DNA of 64,000 bases from Moniliella sp. 'wahieum' (GCA_003971905.1 RSEE01000038.1:434001-498000), one strand, 5' to 3'; positions 33,625-45,762 are shown, counted from the stretch's first letter. Notes: generated by a model from the letters alone, not told the origin. Made by a program: numbers and translations.

Positions 33625-34923
33625 GTTGGATGGGCAGAGTGGGTAGCAGAAGGCGGGAGGCTCCCTCGCGAATTGGAAACACTAGATAATGACCCGGAGT
33701 GTACGTAAGCTCATCCCTACACGTCAGATAAAATGACCACCTGACTTGAAATGTGTTTTTTTTTGTTTAGGCGATCACCGGTCGGGTCACCGGTCACCGT
33801 CACTATTGAAGGCTTGAGGAGCTTGAGCAGCTTTGGAAGAGGCGCTTATCCAGATCGACCTCTCAACTGGCCCCTCTCCTCCCTCCCGGCACCCCACATT
33901 CTGAGAACTGAACCTCAACCCCTCTGTCCGACACAGCGCATGCGGACCGCGCTTGCAGGGCACCTCTGCGGACTGGTGATAGGGCGAGACGCGGTGGCCT
34001 CTGTGTCGAATGGCCACTGTGAGAAGAGCACAGAGAAGAGGATAATATTATCCAAAAGGTGTTTAATTGGAACATCACATCGCAGTGTATCCCGATCCCC
34101 TGATGGCCGGAGCGAAGCACAAGACAACCAACTGAAGCAGTGTTTAATCGTCTGCTCCATCTTTTCAGGTCCGTATAGTATTGGCGTCGTTTCGCCCTCT
34201 TTATTCTCGAAGGAGTGTCCTGGACACTACACACGCATTTGTTTCTTTGTAAGCTCCCTTTTCTTTGGGCCATGAGCACCCCCGTTGTGTTTACCCTTCA
34301 GATGGGACTCGTGCGCTATAAGAAAGGGTCACTGGGTCCAACAACAGCTGTTTGTAAGTATGTAGTGCAACAAAAGAAAACACAGAAAGAAGCAAGGAAA
34401 CGTCAAAACGGCTCCTGAACACATAATGCAGCACATATAGAGGTCGGAAGGGCCTTTTGGCCAAATGAACCAAACCTTCATTGATTCATGATACACATTG
34501 GCGGCCAATGTCGACGATGTGGGGGGATCTTCGTTTCCTTTTCACCACTACATCTCTACAGTAGTCACCGCCTCATCGTGTGGGGGCGACAACGAACACG
34601 CGGAGTTGCGTAAGTGTTGTATTGGGAGAGGGGAGGACCCCACGAATCCTTGCGCGCTGCCAACAATAACGACGGTGAAAGAGCCGAGGGGGCTATTCGT
34701 TACGAGTGACGGCAGAGGTGGCCGAGTGCTGCGGGTGCACACCAAAGAAAAACGGAATGTATCAACCATCGACAGTGGATCGACTCTCGATCGACACCGG
34801 CGTGGATAAAAAAAGGGTACCATGTGCAAGAGTCGGGCGATACGAGTGAGACCAAGTACCAAGGGAAGCAAAGGAAGCACTGGTAGGAGAAGAGCCTAAT
34901 AGGCGCGTTGGCCTGATGATCAA

Positions 34924-34949
34924 TGATTAATGATTAATGATCGATGATC
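34924..34949. repeat. Heptamer array TGATTAA x2, TGATCGA, TGATC
   Basis: TGA anchor every 7 bp with TTAA, TTAA and TCGA, all self-complementary. Confidence 0.85.
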
Positions 34950-35523
34950 TGAGGCGCAGGAGCGGCAGGAGCCGACGGCATGCTGAGGTAAGCGAGCGCC
35001 AAGTAGTGGTCACTCGAAAAAGAAGTTCTGGATTCGGAGGACTCAAGTACTCAATGGAGGGGCAGGAGAGGATGTGCGGCAGGGGTGGGCCAAGTATGCC
35101 AACGCCAAGTGCGCCCTGGGCCGCCCAACGCGCCACGCGCCTGCATGGGCCCTGGGTGATATGCGTACCCACTTCGTCCTTCGTAGTCCTTGTACTTCGG
35201 CAGGCATGCTGAGCTTAGCGGCAGAGCGCTGACCAAGTTGCACGAGCGGTACTACGCACCACAGCCTTGTTGTGTTGAACATTTTGAGTACGTTGAGTAC
35301 CCCCAACCTCCGTCTGGTGCACGCGCAGCTGCAGCCGCAACAGGCCGCCGATGCACCTGTGGCTACGCAAAATGGCGCCGATGACCCTGGCAGGCCCTGG
35401 CAGGCCAGGGTGCGAGCCATCGCACCGCCACCGCCACCTCGCGAGCACGCCGGCCCAAGCCCAGTGTCGCACCAGTGTCGCACCCCGTCTTCATCCCCCA
35501 CCCGCACCACGCCCCGCGCAGCG

Positions 35524-35608
35524 TCACCGGTCACTAGTCACTAGTCACTAGTCACCTGCATGCGCCTGCATCATGCATCATGCATCACGCGTCATGCGTC
35601 ACGCGTCC
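35524..35608. repeat. Compound heptamer array, the best example in the window
   Basis: Read on the minus strand: TGACGCA, TGACGCG, TGATGCA, TGATGCA, TGATGCA, a 12-bp spacer, then TGACTAG three times, TGACCGG, TGACGC. Four different self-complementary tetramers sit behind the same TGA anchor in strict 7-bp register. Confidence 0.9.
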
Positions 35609-36413
35609 CCACCTGCCACTGGTGGATCGCGGGAGTGAAAGGGGGCACGGAGATGTGAGACTGATGACGCGGTGATGACGCAGGAGGAAGGCAGCTCGAA
35701 TCTTGGTCATCTCGTGCTGGGCGTTGAGTAACAGTGTGAGAGTTGAGGTGAGGGGTGCTGGCGCTGACTCAATGCGGCGTGGCGTGCCCCAGCGAGGGGC
35801 GCGGGGGCGGTGGTGGTGGATGGCTGGGGGCAGGTGCAAGGTGGTCTGGTCGAGTGCAGTGCATTGTGCTGGCCATGCAAGGTGCAAATCCAAGCCGCAT
35901 GCATGCAGCAGAGGTGGCACATGTAGCCTGGGTGGGCCTTGGATTTGCGCCTGCAGAGGCAACGCCAGCAGAAGCACAGACGGTCCTTGGTCACAGGTCA
36001 GCGATCATCCGATGACGCCCATCGATCACCGACCATCGCCACCAGTCTCTCGTCCCTCGTGCTGATCGATCTGATCACCGATCGCGGCCGGAGAAGACCA
36101 GGCACTGTCGCAGTGGCAGCCCCCCGCAATCGACAGTGACGCGGTGCGGGGCACCACCTGCCGCACCCTCCTTTGCCGATCGAAGCCCACGCAGAGACGA
36201 TGAGCGTCACGCGGTGGGACGCGTGAGCGCGGAGCCGCTGGGCTGCGCACCGACAGCTGCCGCACGGGGGCAGTGGGCGGGCGGTGTGGGACGGGGCCGG
36301 GGGCACCACCCGCAGCGCAGCCCTGCGCCGAATAACGCCGAGGCGCTGCTGGGTGCGAAGGGGCAAGGGGCAGCTGCGTGCGACGGCCTGTGCGCTACCA
36401 CCACCCCGTGTGC

Positions 36414-38153
36414 ATGTCCGCCATGTCCCCGTCCATGTCCATGTCCATGCCGTCGCCCTCGCTCGCCGTGCCTACCGAGCTGCCCCTCCGCTCCGCATCG
36501 TCTCCTCCTCCGCCCCTGCTCGTGCCCCACTCGCCCTACACCTCGCCCTCCGTCCACACCTGCTCTCTCTCCTCTCCCGAGACCCTCGCCCCGCCCCCCG
36601 TCCCCCTCTCCACAGCATCGATCCCAACCCAACCCTCAGCAGCGGCCCCCTAGACGCGCCCTCCGACTCGGTCCTGACCAGCGTGCTGCAAACCCAGGCC
36701 CTTGCCCTTGCCGAGCAGACGCTCGGCTACGTGGAGGACCTTACCCAAGCCATGCAAACCGCCGCCACCGCCGTGTCGGCCACCCCCGCCCCCGACATGC
36801 CAGGTCAAGTGCTGTCGTTCAAGCCGGCCAACCCGACCGACTTGCTCAACCAGCGCGTCCACACCATCTCTGTCGCGCTCCGCTCCAACAATCGGCAGCT
36901 GCAACAACTCACCCAGTCCGCCTTCCCGAAACCGGCTGCACCCCTGCCGGAAGCAGAGCTGTCGCCCAAGCAGGTGGGGGAACCTCCCGTGCGGCCCACA
37001 GGCCAAGGACCTGGTGCGCTTGACGTCAACTTTCTTCCCACCTTTAGCCCGTCCGAATTGACGCTCGAGCCTCGCTCCGTGTCGGACTCGGGGGTCCTCT
37101 CCACACCTTGGATGGATGGCCAAGTCCATGCGCCTTCGTACCATCTGTCTACCCAAGCGCCCAGGCACCACAGCCTCATCATGCGTCCTACACCTGAAGC
37201 GCCGTGCCTGTCAGTCACGGACCCATCGCCACAGGGCTCCTTGACGTCCTTGGGTTCGGCCCCATCCATGGCCCTGCCCCAAATATGGTCCGCTGCCGCC
37301 CCGTCCATTTCTTCCGCAGATGGAGACATGTGGTTGCACTCGCAATCGACCGCAGGTCTGTCCGCCGCTCCGGTGCCTGCTACGTCCAGGGAATGGAACG
37401 AGCTGGTACAGTCTTTCCCTTCTCCCCCCGGAGGGGTGCAGTCGATCGCTGCACCACAGGGAATGCAGGAGGTACCCCAACCGCATCCCATGCTCTCTCT
37501 CGCGCCCCAACGACTCTACGCGACGCCCATGGGGACCTTGGCGCCGGTGCGTGCGGGCCAAATGAACCAGATGGCGGCCCTGGCTGCGTTGGCACCGCGG
37601 CCGTCGATGCCCGAACCCCAGCTGTCTACCGATCCTTCCTCTCTTTCCCACCCACCCCCCCACGTTCCAGGCCTACTGAACAAAGACGGTTTGATGACCT
37701 TTATTCCCGAGACGGACAAGCGCTTCCGCAACCGCAAGTTGTTGCTGGACTTGCGCGTGCACCTGTACCGGTACCTCGGCGTGCGCGAGTTTCGGCAGTT
37801 GCGGGATTGCAAGCCGCTGGGGTGGGTGGAAAAGCTGGTTCCCAAGGCGCCAAGGACACTACGCTGGAACGAAGACAAGTGTTCCACCTCGACTTTGGCT
37901 CGCGGAACTTTTATTCGTCCAACGCTGGCTTGATGGATAAGTTGATGGCGCATGGGCTGGACTTGGTGGGCGGCACCCCGAGATGTATGGCGTCTGCCAG
38001 GGCGTGCTTCAGCCGGAACATGTGCAACACGTATGCAAAGATCTCCTCGACTCGGCCCGATCGGGATTTCGGCTGGCACGACGGATTCGGGCACAACAAG
38101 CAGCTGCCAAAGGCCCGCGCCGCCGCCGACAGCCGCTTCGTCAGTGCCATTAA
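36414..38153 (+). CDS. Unknown protein with conserved-looking C-terminal block
   Basis: Family not recognised. I start at 36414 (MSAMSPSMSMSMPSPSL); the context upstream is low-complexity. The N-terminal part is Ser/Pro-rich. After a frame change near 36650 comes a helical stretch (VLQTQALALAEQTLGYVEDL, RVHTISVALRSNNRQLQQL) and a long disordered part. The compact C-terminal block reads LNKDGLMTFIPETDKRFRNR, LLDLRVHLYRYLGVREFRQL, then after a break near 37845 FHLDFGSRNFYSSNAGLMDK, HGLDLVGGTPEMYGVCQGVL, HVCKDLLDSARSGFRLARR, with a stop at 38153 after a break near 37978. The block looks like a folded domain. No intron found. Confidence 0.55.
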
Positions 38154-39757
38154 TCCGACCGCACTGCCCCCCGCACTGCCCCTTCCTCTCCTCTCCTTTC
38201 CTCTCCTCCCCCCTTTCTTCCTCCCCTTCTCTCATCCTGGCCTGATGCCGACATCCCTCATGGACCTCATTTCGTAGCCAGGGGTCGCTCGCCTACACCC
38301 TACGTCACTGGACACTGTGGACTTTTTCATTGTTTCGCTTTTTGGCTCCCTGTTCCCCTCTTCGCATTCCTATCTACGTTCGTTCGCGCTTGGCTCGACG
38401 CTATCCATTCGAACCCCTTGTTTGTTGACTTTGGTCACCTTTGGTCCATATAGATTCGTTCCCGCGAAGTATTGGGGGCAAGCTTACGCCCTGTCCATCT
38501 TGCGAGGATGCGGGTGGGATGTTGGTAGGTGGCATTGATGGTGGATCCGAGCAGAGCTAATAGGGACAAAAGAAGAGGCATCTGGGCGTCTTCTATGTAC
38601 TAAAAAAAGCAGAGGTGGCGGTTTTGGGTAGCAAGATTGCCAGGTATAGTAGGCACCCGTCGGGCAATAGTAACTAGTAACATGGCTCCAGTCGTTCGGA
38701 CTCGGGGACGGGAAAAGAGACAGCGGGGAAGTGCTGCTCTGATTGAGATTGTGGAGCGGGGGGTGGGACTGAGGCTGGGACTAGGGGCTCCAGAGACTGG
38801 GTGGTCGAAGGGAAGGTCGGGACTGAGCGAGACGACAAGTGAAAGAAAGAAAACGGGAGCTGAGAAGACACGTACATCAACCTCACTGAGCCGGGATTCC
38901 CACATGTATTCCGCGGTAATTCTGTGCCCCCTCCGTGGTATTCCGTAGACATAGATTCCGTGGCATACCGTGTTCATACCGTGGTCATACCGTGCTCATA
39001 CCGTGCCTATACCGTAAAATGCCGCAGAATACCACGGAATCCTAGGTCAGTGAGCGTGAGCGGGACCACGGTACTAAGAACATACGGGCAAAATGACTCA
39101 TCTGAGTCCCAAAATAGGATCTCAGCCTGGTGGGAGAACCACAAAAGGCAACGGACCCAGGGGCTGGTGAGCTTGATAGTAGTTGTTCTCCACTCCTGGT
39201 TAAGCTTCAACTAACAGCTTCCGCGTATACCCTCTGCCGCGCCATTTTCCTCACCACACAGTTGGATGTACTGAGCCCCACATGACTGCGTAGATAATGT
39301 ACATCGGGCAATAGGGCAGAGACGTGCCTTGCATATGATATAAGAGGCCGCAGGGGCTATGAGATGGGCCAAGTGAGCGTCGGAACGGGGCAGAGCAGGC
39401 TAGCCATCGACACAAGAGGATATAAAGACGTTGCCCGGCGTTTCCTCGCCGGATCGTTTATGCACAGGCGCGGGGCACCGACGACTGTCCCCCCCGGCGT
39501 GGGAACAGTGTTCCCGGGTGGGACGTTGGGGCGGCCACTGCGCCACACTGGTACTGCCACTGCACCGGCTCTCATCGGTCATGACGCGTGAGTGCTGGGT
39601 TATGGAGCGGCCCCAGACCCGATCCATGCACCACACCACCGTATTTTAACCTGGGCCCACGCGGTCCGCCCCCACCCCACGACCCCTGGTCCACCACCAC
39701 CACCACCACCACCACCGCTATTGCTACTGCGACTGCTATCGCCACAGCACGCTAGCC
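38154..39757. other. Intergenic region carrying a foldback element
   Basis: 3' region of the preceding gene, then the inverted-repeat element at 38882-39054, then the DUF2828 promoter with TGA-CGCG-TGA at 39582-39591 and a CCA/CCG triplet run at 39690-39715. Confidence 0.6.
38882..39054. repeat. 173-bp imperfect foldback / MITE-like element with internal TACCGTG repeats
   Basis: The left end 38882-38900 (CTCACTGAGCCGGGATTCC) and the reverse complement of the right end 39036-39054 (CTCACTGACCTAGGATTCC) match at 16 of 19 positions. The similarity continues inward for ~20 bp (GTATTCCGCGG against GTATTCTGCGG). A nested pair TAGATTCCGTGGCAT (38952-38966) and ATACCACGGAATCCTA (39029-39044) encloses about five copies of ATACCGTG-N4. 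No target-site duplication or ORF seen. Confidence 0.7.
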
Positions 39758-41575
39758 ATGGCCACCGCACCCAACGCTCTCATTCAGGCCTTGTCCGTCA
39801 CGTACACCGAAAACGGCGGCCTGACTCAGGCTTCGTCCCGGGATGCCCGTGTGGACTTGTTCTACGGTCAGAAGGACACCACTCGACGTCCAGCCGCGCG
39901 GGAACTCACGTTGGCCTCTTGGCAGGTGTCCCCCCTGGACACGCTCAAGCTCATTTTCTACGCATTGGACGTACGCGAGGGCAAGGCGATCAACAGGGTG
40001 GCGCTCTACGCTTTGCAAGCATTGTGGCCAGCCCATGCCAGTACGGTTCTGACGGCACTCAAGTGGGTGCCCAAATTTGGATGCTGGCGGGACCTGGCTA
40101 CGTTCCTTTCCTTGTTTCGACTGACGAGACCAGGTCGAAATGGACGGTATCGCCTCGACGAACAAGGCCAAGTTTGGGCGCAGGCGCCATCGGGATCCAC
40201 ACCGACGTGCGCGCCCTTATAACCCCAAATTGGTCGTCAAGTATAAGAAGATGTATGCTCAGATGCGCCTCAAGCCTATCCCACCCCCCGTGATGGAGGC
40301 GGTGGTGAACTTGTTTGCCACCCAGTTGGCCGAGGATTTGGCCTGTATGGTCGCTCAGTCGGCCAAGTCAGCTTAGCGGCCAAGTGGATGCCTTCGCAGG
40401 ACAAAAGCTTGGATAAGCAAACGGGGCTGTACGATGCGGTGGCCCTTAAGCTCTACAACCAAGTGGTGGAGAAAGACGACAAGGGGGATGTACTGCCTTC
40501 TTGTTTAATCAAGGCACGCAATCATCTCCGCCGAACGTATCTCAAGCCCCTCCGCGATCACCTGCACGTCGTCGAGGTCAGCATGTCCTCCCAAAAATGG
40601 GGGTCCATCAAGTACAATGCCGTTCCCTCAGTCTCGATGCAGCGTAATTTCGATTCGTTTATGACGCACGACCCCAAGCGGCTTGAGACCTATCTATTCG
40701 ATGTTGCTGGCGGGAAAGCCAAGGTGAATGTGCCGTGCTCAAGCCCCATACCATTGTCGAGGAGGCTGACCGCAGCTCTGATGATAAAACCCGCTAAGGA
40801 GGATGGTGTGCAACCTGCAATGGGACGCCCTGGTTCAGCACATCAAGTCAGCGGGCACACTCCCTTCGGCACTGGCTGTGGTGGATGTTTCGGGGAGCAT
40901 GATCGGGAGCCTATGGATGTCGCTTGTGCGCTCGGGCTTCTCTTGCTGAGATCACCGCCGAGCCATGGCACGGCCACGTTATCACCTTCAGTGAACGCCC
41001 CCAGTTCTTCCACATTGAGGGCAAGAATCTGACGGAACGATTAACCTCCATCCAAGACATGGACTGGGCCAGGTACACTGATTTTATCGCCGTGTTCACT
41101 ACCATTCTTGGCCGGGCTATCGCAAACAAGGTGCCTGCGGCAGACATGCCCAAGACTCTATTTGTCTTTAGCGACATGCAGTTTGACGAAGCTGGGGACG
41201 ACAACGTTCTGACTCATTTTGAAAAGATCGAGGAGATGTACAAACAGGCTGGGTACGAGCGGCCTCAACTCGTCTTTTGGAATTTGAACAACGATTCGGA
41301 ACTGGACAAGCAGGCACCCGTGACGATCAACGACGATGGCACAGCTCTGGTTTCGGGCTTCAGTGCCAACATGCTCAAACTGTTTCTCGAGGGTAAATCG
41401 CCCAAGGATTGGGTAATGGTCGAGACTGTGTCCGACGATGCCAAGGTGGATGCTGGGCAGAGAAAGAAGAGGGAACGAAGGTGGACAAGCCCCAGAAGCC
41501 CAAGATGGACCCGATGGCTATTGTGCGCAAAGCGATTGACGCTGAGCGGTTTGACGTACTCAAGGTCTTGGACTA
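39758..41575 (+). CDS. DUF2828-family protein with VWA-like domain, frame-disrupted
   Basis: Uncharacterised family found in fungi and plants, TROVE/VWA-like. Starts MATAPNALIQALSVTYTENG. Conserved N-terminal features: DARVDLFYG, SPLDTLKLIFYALDVREGKA, VPKFGCWRDLATF. The middle contains YNPKLVVKYKKMYAQMRLKP, AKWMPSQDKSLDKQTGLYDA, LRRTYLKPLRDHLHVVEVSM and SIKYNAVPSVSMQRNFDSF. The VWA part follows with NLQWDALVQHIKSAGTLPSA, the MIDAS-like VVDVSGSM, VITFSERPQFFHIEG, MPKTLFVFSDMQFDEA and PQLVFWNLNN, ending RKAIDAERFDVLKVLD. Frame changes occur near 40210, 40375, 40740, 40935 and 41455. Length ~600 aa after repair. No intron needed. Function unknown. Confidence 0.83.
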
Positions 41576-42048
41576 GATACATGTGCCTGTCTTTGGCGCC
41601 GATACCCTACCACAGTTCATATCCCGCCGCCTTTCGCCTCTGCCACACGGCATCCCCTGACTAAATACTTACGTGTTTGACTCTTCCAAATTTAAGCCGG
41701 GGAACATACTTAGAGAACGCACTTGTACCACCTTAGCAAGCTAATCCGGCTTTTCCGCAGCTCACCCTCCCCAAATCATGAATAGGAGGCCAATGGCGCA
41801 GGATGTAGCGCGAATGGATACGGATTAACACGAGAACTGTGTTCCGGGGCGCTCCGGTTATCTCTGAGCCCCGCATGTTGTACACATCTCATCCAAACAC
41901 GCGTCAGTCCTGTTAGACTAGCAAAAGAGAGCCAGCGGACACCTTATCCTCGCTGCGGATACCATCCGCGGCCCGCCATGGTCGCATGGCTTAGAAATGA
42001 AGAAACGCAGGAGAAGCGGAAACGTGAAAATAATTGGCCAAAAAAGAT
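41576..42048. other. Intergenic between DUF2828 gene and tRNA
   Basis: AT-richer, no recognisable element. Confidence 0.5.
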
Positions 42049-42141
42049 CGACAATGACAGGACTCGAACCTGTGCAGCAAGCCTAATTGATGTTTCGAAA
42101 CTCATTCGAATCAATCCCCTTAACCGCTCGGGCACATTGCC
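42049..42141 (-). tRNA. tRNA-Ser(CGA) with a 13-nt intron
   Basis: Minus-strand gene beginning GGCAATGTGCCCGAGCGG (acceptor 5' strand and D arm) and ending ACAGGTTCGAGTCCTGT (T arm) plus CATTGTC and discriminator G. The acceptor helix GGCAATG/CATTGTC pairs with one G-U. The anticodon stem ATTGA/TCAAT encloses loop TTCGAA plus a 13-nt intron (TGAGTTTCGAAAC) placed after position 37, then A38. The extended variable arm is as expected for class II serine tRNA. CCA is not encoded. Confidence 0.93.
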
Positions 42142-43216
42142 TTGTGTCACCGACTTGGGGTTGTGTATACCAACAGAGAAAGCGTTAAACGTACTAGGGA
42201 CGATGGCACGGCCAGCCGCAACGCTGAAATAGCGTTCCTACTAATAGGCACAAGGGACTACCGGGCCGTCTGCTAGGTGTTCGCCCCAGCCTGCTCGCCA
42301 CCTTACTCACCGTGCCACCGTTCCACCGTTCCGCCGTTCCACGCTGGAGATGCAAATCTTATCATCGACGAGGGGGCCACCAGGTCTACGGCTAGTATTA
42401 CTGGCGAGATTTTCCCCTGATAATTGGCCCTCTCGCCTCGTGTTTCGCCTCGTGTTTCTTGTGCATGGTCCTCACTTCAAGTCTTCCCTTTGATTCGTTT
42501 CCTCCCCTTTATGCTGTTAGAACTGTTGGTCTTTCCTTTGTTCCCCTTCTCTTCTGCATCCATATCTTTGATAGAGCTTTTAAGGCTGGGACAGGGGGGC
42601 CGCTACGTCTAAACCGAACCGTTCATCTTGCGGGGGTTACTTGGAATATATCAAATCTGCCTGTTCTTAGATCCAATTGTGATCGCCCAAGCCGTCCACC
42701 GTTATATTCCCCTTCACCCTCATCTTCTAAACGAACACCACTCTCGAAGCACCACCTTTCCGATCAGTTCTCCGTGTCATTGTTTGGCTGATCTCACTCC
42801 CATTTCCAATTTCTTCGTCTCGAGGGTCTCGCTCTTTCCCTGTTTCTTCCACTTCGCACTATGTCATCTGTTCTTGCTTCTTCAGTCTGCACTAACAATT
42901 GCTACACCCCCTTGGCCTAGTCCAACTCTGGTCTGCCTCGCCTTAGCCCCGACTGTGACATTATCGTTCGTGGGGAAGAACAAGCAAGAACATAGGACAT
43001 GGTGCGAAGTGGAAGTAATCTGAGGGAAGGAGCGAGATCCCCAACTATGACACTCCGTGAGTCTTGTATCTGCCTGGGAAGCCGGCTACCCCGTTATATT
43101 AGCCAAGGATGCGGTTAACTACTGCACTATATTGAGAGTCTGGATGGGAGCATCAGTCAAATTTAGCTCCAGTACCCACACTGCCGCAAACGGGCCCGAC
43201 GCGGGCCTATAATAGA
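42142..43216. other. Intergenic region with one copy of the 80-bp dispersed repeat
   Basis: Copy at about 42556-42647, otherwise T/C-rich sequence (42440-42920) without a supported gene. Confidence 0.55.
42556..42647 (+). repeat. Dispersed ~80-bp repeat, copy 1
   Basis: Contains the invariant blocks AAGGCTGGGACAG and CGCTACGTCTAAACCGAACC followed by GTTCATCTTG, then CGGGGGTTACTTGGAA. Flanks CATCCATAT-CTTTGATAGAGCTT are shared with copy 2. Confidence 0.85.
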
Positions 43217-45394
43217 CTATCCGCCCACATCATCGCCGTATTCCCTCCCACCACATGTACCTGCGGCTATAGTGGCACCACATGTTCCAGGTATGCACGC
43301 GCCAACGTTGCCGCTACCCAGGGTCTCGCACGCAGGGTTACCGGGGTACATGCCCGAGCCTGATCCTGCGGTGATGCATGGGTCCGGGTAGTACGGAGCG
43401 TAGTAAGGCTTGTAGATTGGATAGATGCCCCACGCCAACGGAGGCGCTTCCGTCAACCCGCCCCGTTCCCGATTCTCGTCCGGTGAGGAGGTTAGCAGGC
43501 CGCGCTTGTGCAGTCTGCGTTGGGCCGCCTCTGCCTTGGACACAAGATGACGGTGGCGCATGGCTTCCTTGGAAACCCACTTCTTACCCCCCTCGCCCGG
43601 TACGGCGTCGTGGGCGGAGATGTGAGCGTTGCGGCCGGGATTGTCGTGGTGGATGGCAGGATTGGCATGGAGGGCGTCCGAATTTCTTCGCGCTATGGAC
43701 GCAGAAGACGAGGAAAACAAGAAGGCAGGGGAGATACGGGCATTCTCCCCTTCCCGCACCGCCTCGCATTACCAACAGGTGCACTCGGAGTAGGGTTGGC
43801 CATTGGTGATCTACTGTACTGTACTTCGAGGTGAACTCGAACGCATCGCTCAGATGACCCGAGGGTACCTTGTCCTTATGATTGATCATCTTACCCACAT
43901 GGTGATCATGTAGGAATCGTACCGCGCTGGCATGAGCTGGTGGGTGTGCCAAGCCAAGTCCACGTCCAGCGTCGGCACCGCCATATCCCCACGGTACATC
44001 TTGATGATTTGGAGAAAAATGGCGTACTTGTCAATCAACCGGGTCATTGTCTGCTCCAACGCGGGTGAATGCAGCCAATCAATTCGTCCATCTTGCGGAT
44101 AAAGGTACCTTGACGCAATACTGCTCCAACCAAATCCAGTCCAAACGGAGACGAATTTTCCCAGTAGCGCGACAGCATCGACCGAATACTGGTGCGTCGA
44201 ATTTCAGCCACTAGGTGGCTAACATATTGCTTGTTCCCTACACTCCAGAAACGGCAACGAGGCAAAGCTCCTTCCGATCGCGTTGCGCACATCGAGGATG
44301 GCAGTCTGGGGATTGGTCTTCAAGTCGAGTTGTTTCTCGACCCATGAGTTCTTCAGCAACATACGGCTTCCATACGTCTGGTAAATGGTCGTGCCCATGT
44401 CTTCACTAAAGGCCGGGCGACGGCCGTTAGACGGAATGATTGTGCCCGGCATCGCAACCCTTCCTGCGTGAGGTCCTGGTAATCCGCACGGAATTTGGCG
44501 ACACGCAGATTACCATGGGTGATGCGAAAGGAGCAGGTGCGGCAGGTGGTAACCCAGTTGGAATCTGTAAACCCTTCCTTCGCGTTGAACCACGGCTTTT
44601 CCAACTCGCCCAGTCGGCCGCCTGTGACCCACGGAACCTCTCTCAGGCGCTACAGCGGGGACACTTGATTCTCTTCCTTTCTTCTCTTCTTGGTTGCGCC
44701 ATGCACGGCCGGTGCGCGATTGAAAGTGCTCAGCCGCCTTGGCAGAGGGCAAGTAGTCGAGCGAGTCGTTGATGCAATTGTCAATCAGGGCCCATGGGAA
44801 CCCGGCGTACCAAACCTGCATGTGTCGCGTGCGGAGACAGTCTTCGAGGTAGTTGAGCGGATTGAGACAAAATGTGTGCCAAACCATCAAAACATCCAGC
44901 GGCGGCAACTTGTCCGGATGCCACACGGCGGGTCCGATGGCAACTTTGGGTTCTTCATCATTTCCGACATACCTGTACGGGATTCGATCAGGTCCAGAGT
45001 GATCAATGGCCCCGAAGAGCTAGGTAGGCAGTCAAACCAAAACCGCTCGAATCGATCCACGCTCGTACCAGATACACCGCCCAGCGCTTCTCCCTTACCA
45101 GCGCCAGCGCCTTGTTCCGATCGTCTTCGGTTTCAAAGTCGGCCAGCACGTCTTTATCCCACAGGCCAAACATGCCATCGGTATGGCCGATCGAATCGCG
45201 CAAATCGGCAAAAACAGCGAGCAGACGTAGATGGGCGACGCACTCGTCTGGTGTGACGGTTTGAGTAGTGTCGTCGTCAGAGATGGGGGGAAGGTGCGGG
45301 GTTTTATCGGCGAGTAGGCCGGTGGGGCCTCTCCCTCATCGGAGTCAGGCTGCGTGAACAGCGCCTTGGACTCTTTCTTGGTGTCGGACGACAT
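43217..45394 (-). CDS. Glycine-rich-domain-containing protein (GRDP/DUF1399 family)
   Basis: Function in fungi unknown. Starts MSSDTKKESKALFTQPDSDE at 45394, followed by PPAYS and an N-terminal helical part (LFGLWDKDV, VYLVRAWIDS). Hallmarks of the family: LPPLDVLMVWHTFCLNPLNY, LEDCLR, AGFPWALIDNCI, and after frame changes RLGELEKPWFNAKEGF, THGNLRVAKFRADYQDL, GTIIPSNGRRP and MTRLIDKYAIFLQIIKMYRG, then VPTLDVDLAWHTHQLMPARY, INHKDKVPSGHLSDAFEFTS. The C-terminus is Tyr/Pro- then Gly/Cys-rich (YPIYKPYYAPYYPDP, GACIPGTCGATIAAGTCGG), typical for the family. Frame changes occur near 45330, 45040, 44690, 44450, 44290, 43905 and 43760. The paired WHT motifs make the call good. Confidence 0.78.
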
Positions 45395-45700
45395 TGCCGC
45401 AGTAAAGAGATGTGGACAGGATCGATGGGGTTGAAGGTGTTGCGAGGGAGCTGTTGCTCTGGCCACAACAATGGCGATGAAGGCGGTGAGAGAGAGAAGA
45501 GCGCGGGAAAGTGGTGGGGACGGTGGCTGACTTCAAAGCCATATGTTTTCTTTTGGGCTGGAGTCTTGTAAAGGAAGCGGCGCAGGGCAACGGAGTGCCG
45601 CAGTTGTGGTGCCGGAGAATGCTGGTGCTCCCGATAGCGGCAGATTGCAGATGCGGTGAGCGAGCCAATAGGAGACAGGGTGAACGTACGCCTTCGACGA

Positions 45701-45762
45701 GGGGAGGAGGGCAGTGTAAGACCTTGTTGGTGGGAGGAGGGCAGTGTAAGACTTTGTGGGTG
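45701..45762. repeat. Tandem duplication of a ~31-bp unit
   Basis: Two adjacent copies of GGGAGGAGGGCAGTGTAAGA followed by C/T, TTGT, and GGT, differing at three positions. Confidence 0.85.

Larger units (their letters stand above)
33625..36413. other. Long intergenic region without supported genes
   Basis: About 2.8 kb. Holds heptamer arrays at 33787-33796, 34924-34949 and 35524-35608, a GGCC-TTTT-GGCC mini-hairpin near 34455, and the 19-mer GCTGATCGATCTGATCACC at 36061-36079. Open frames here do not look like proteins. Confidence 0.55.

Noticed and set aside
42556-42647. tRNA-derived SINE origin for the 80-bp repeat
   Set aside because: No A box or B box is present in proper spacing on either strand.
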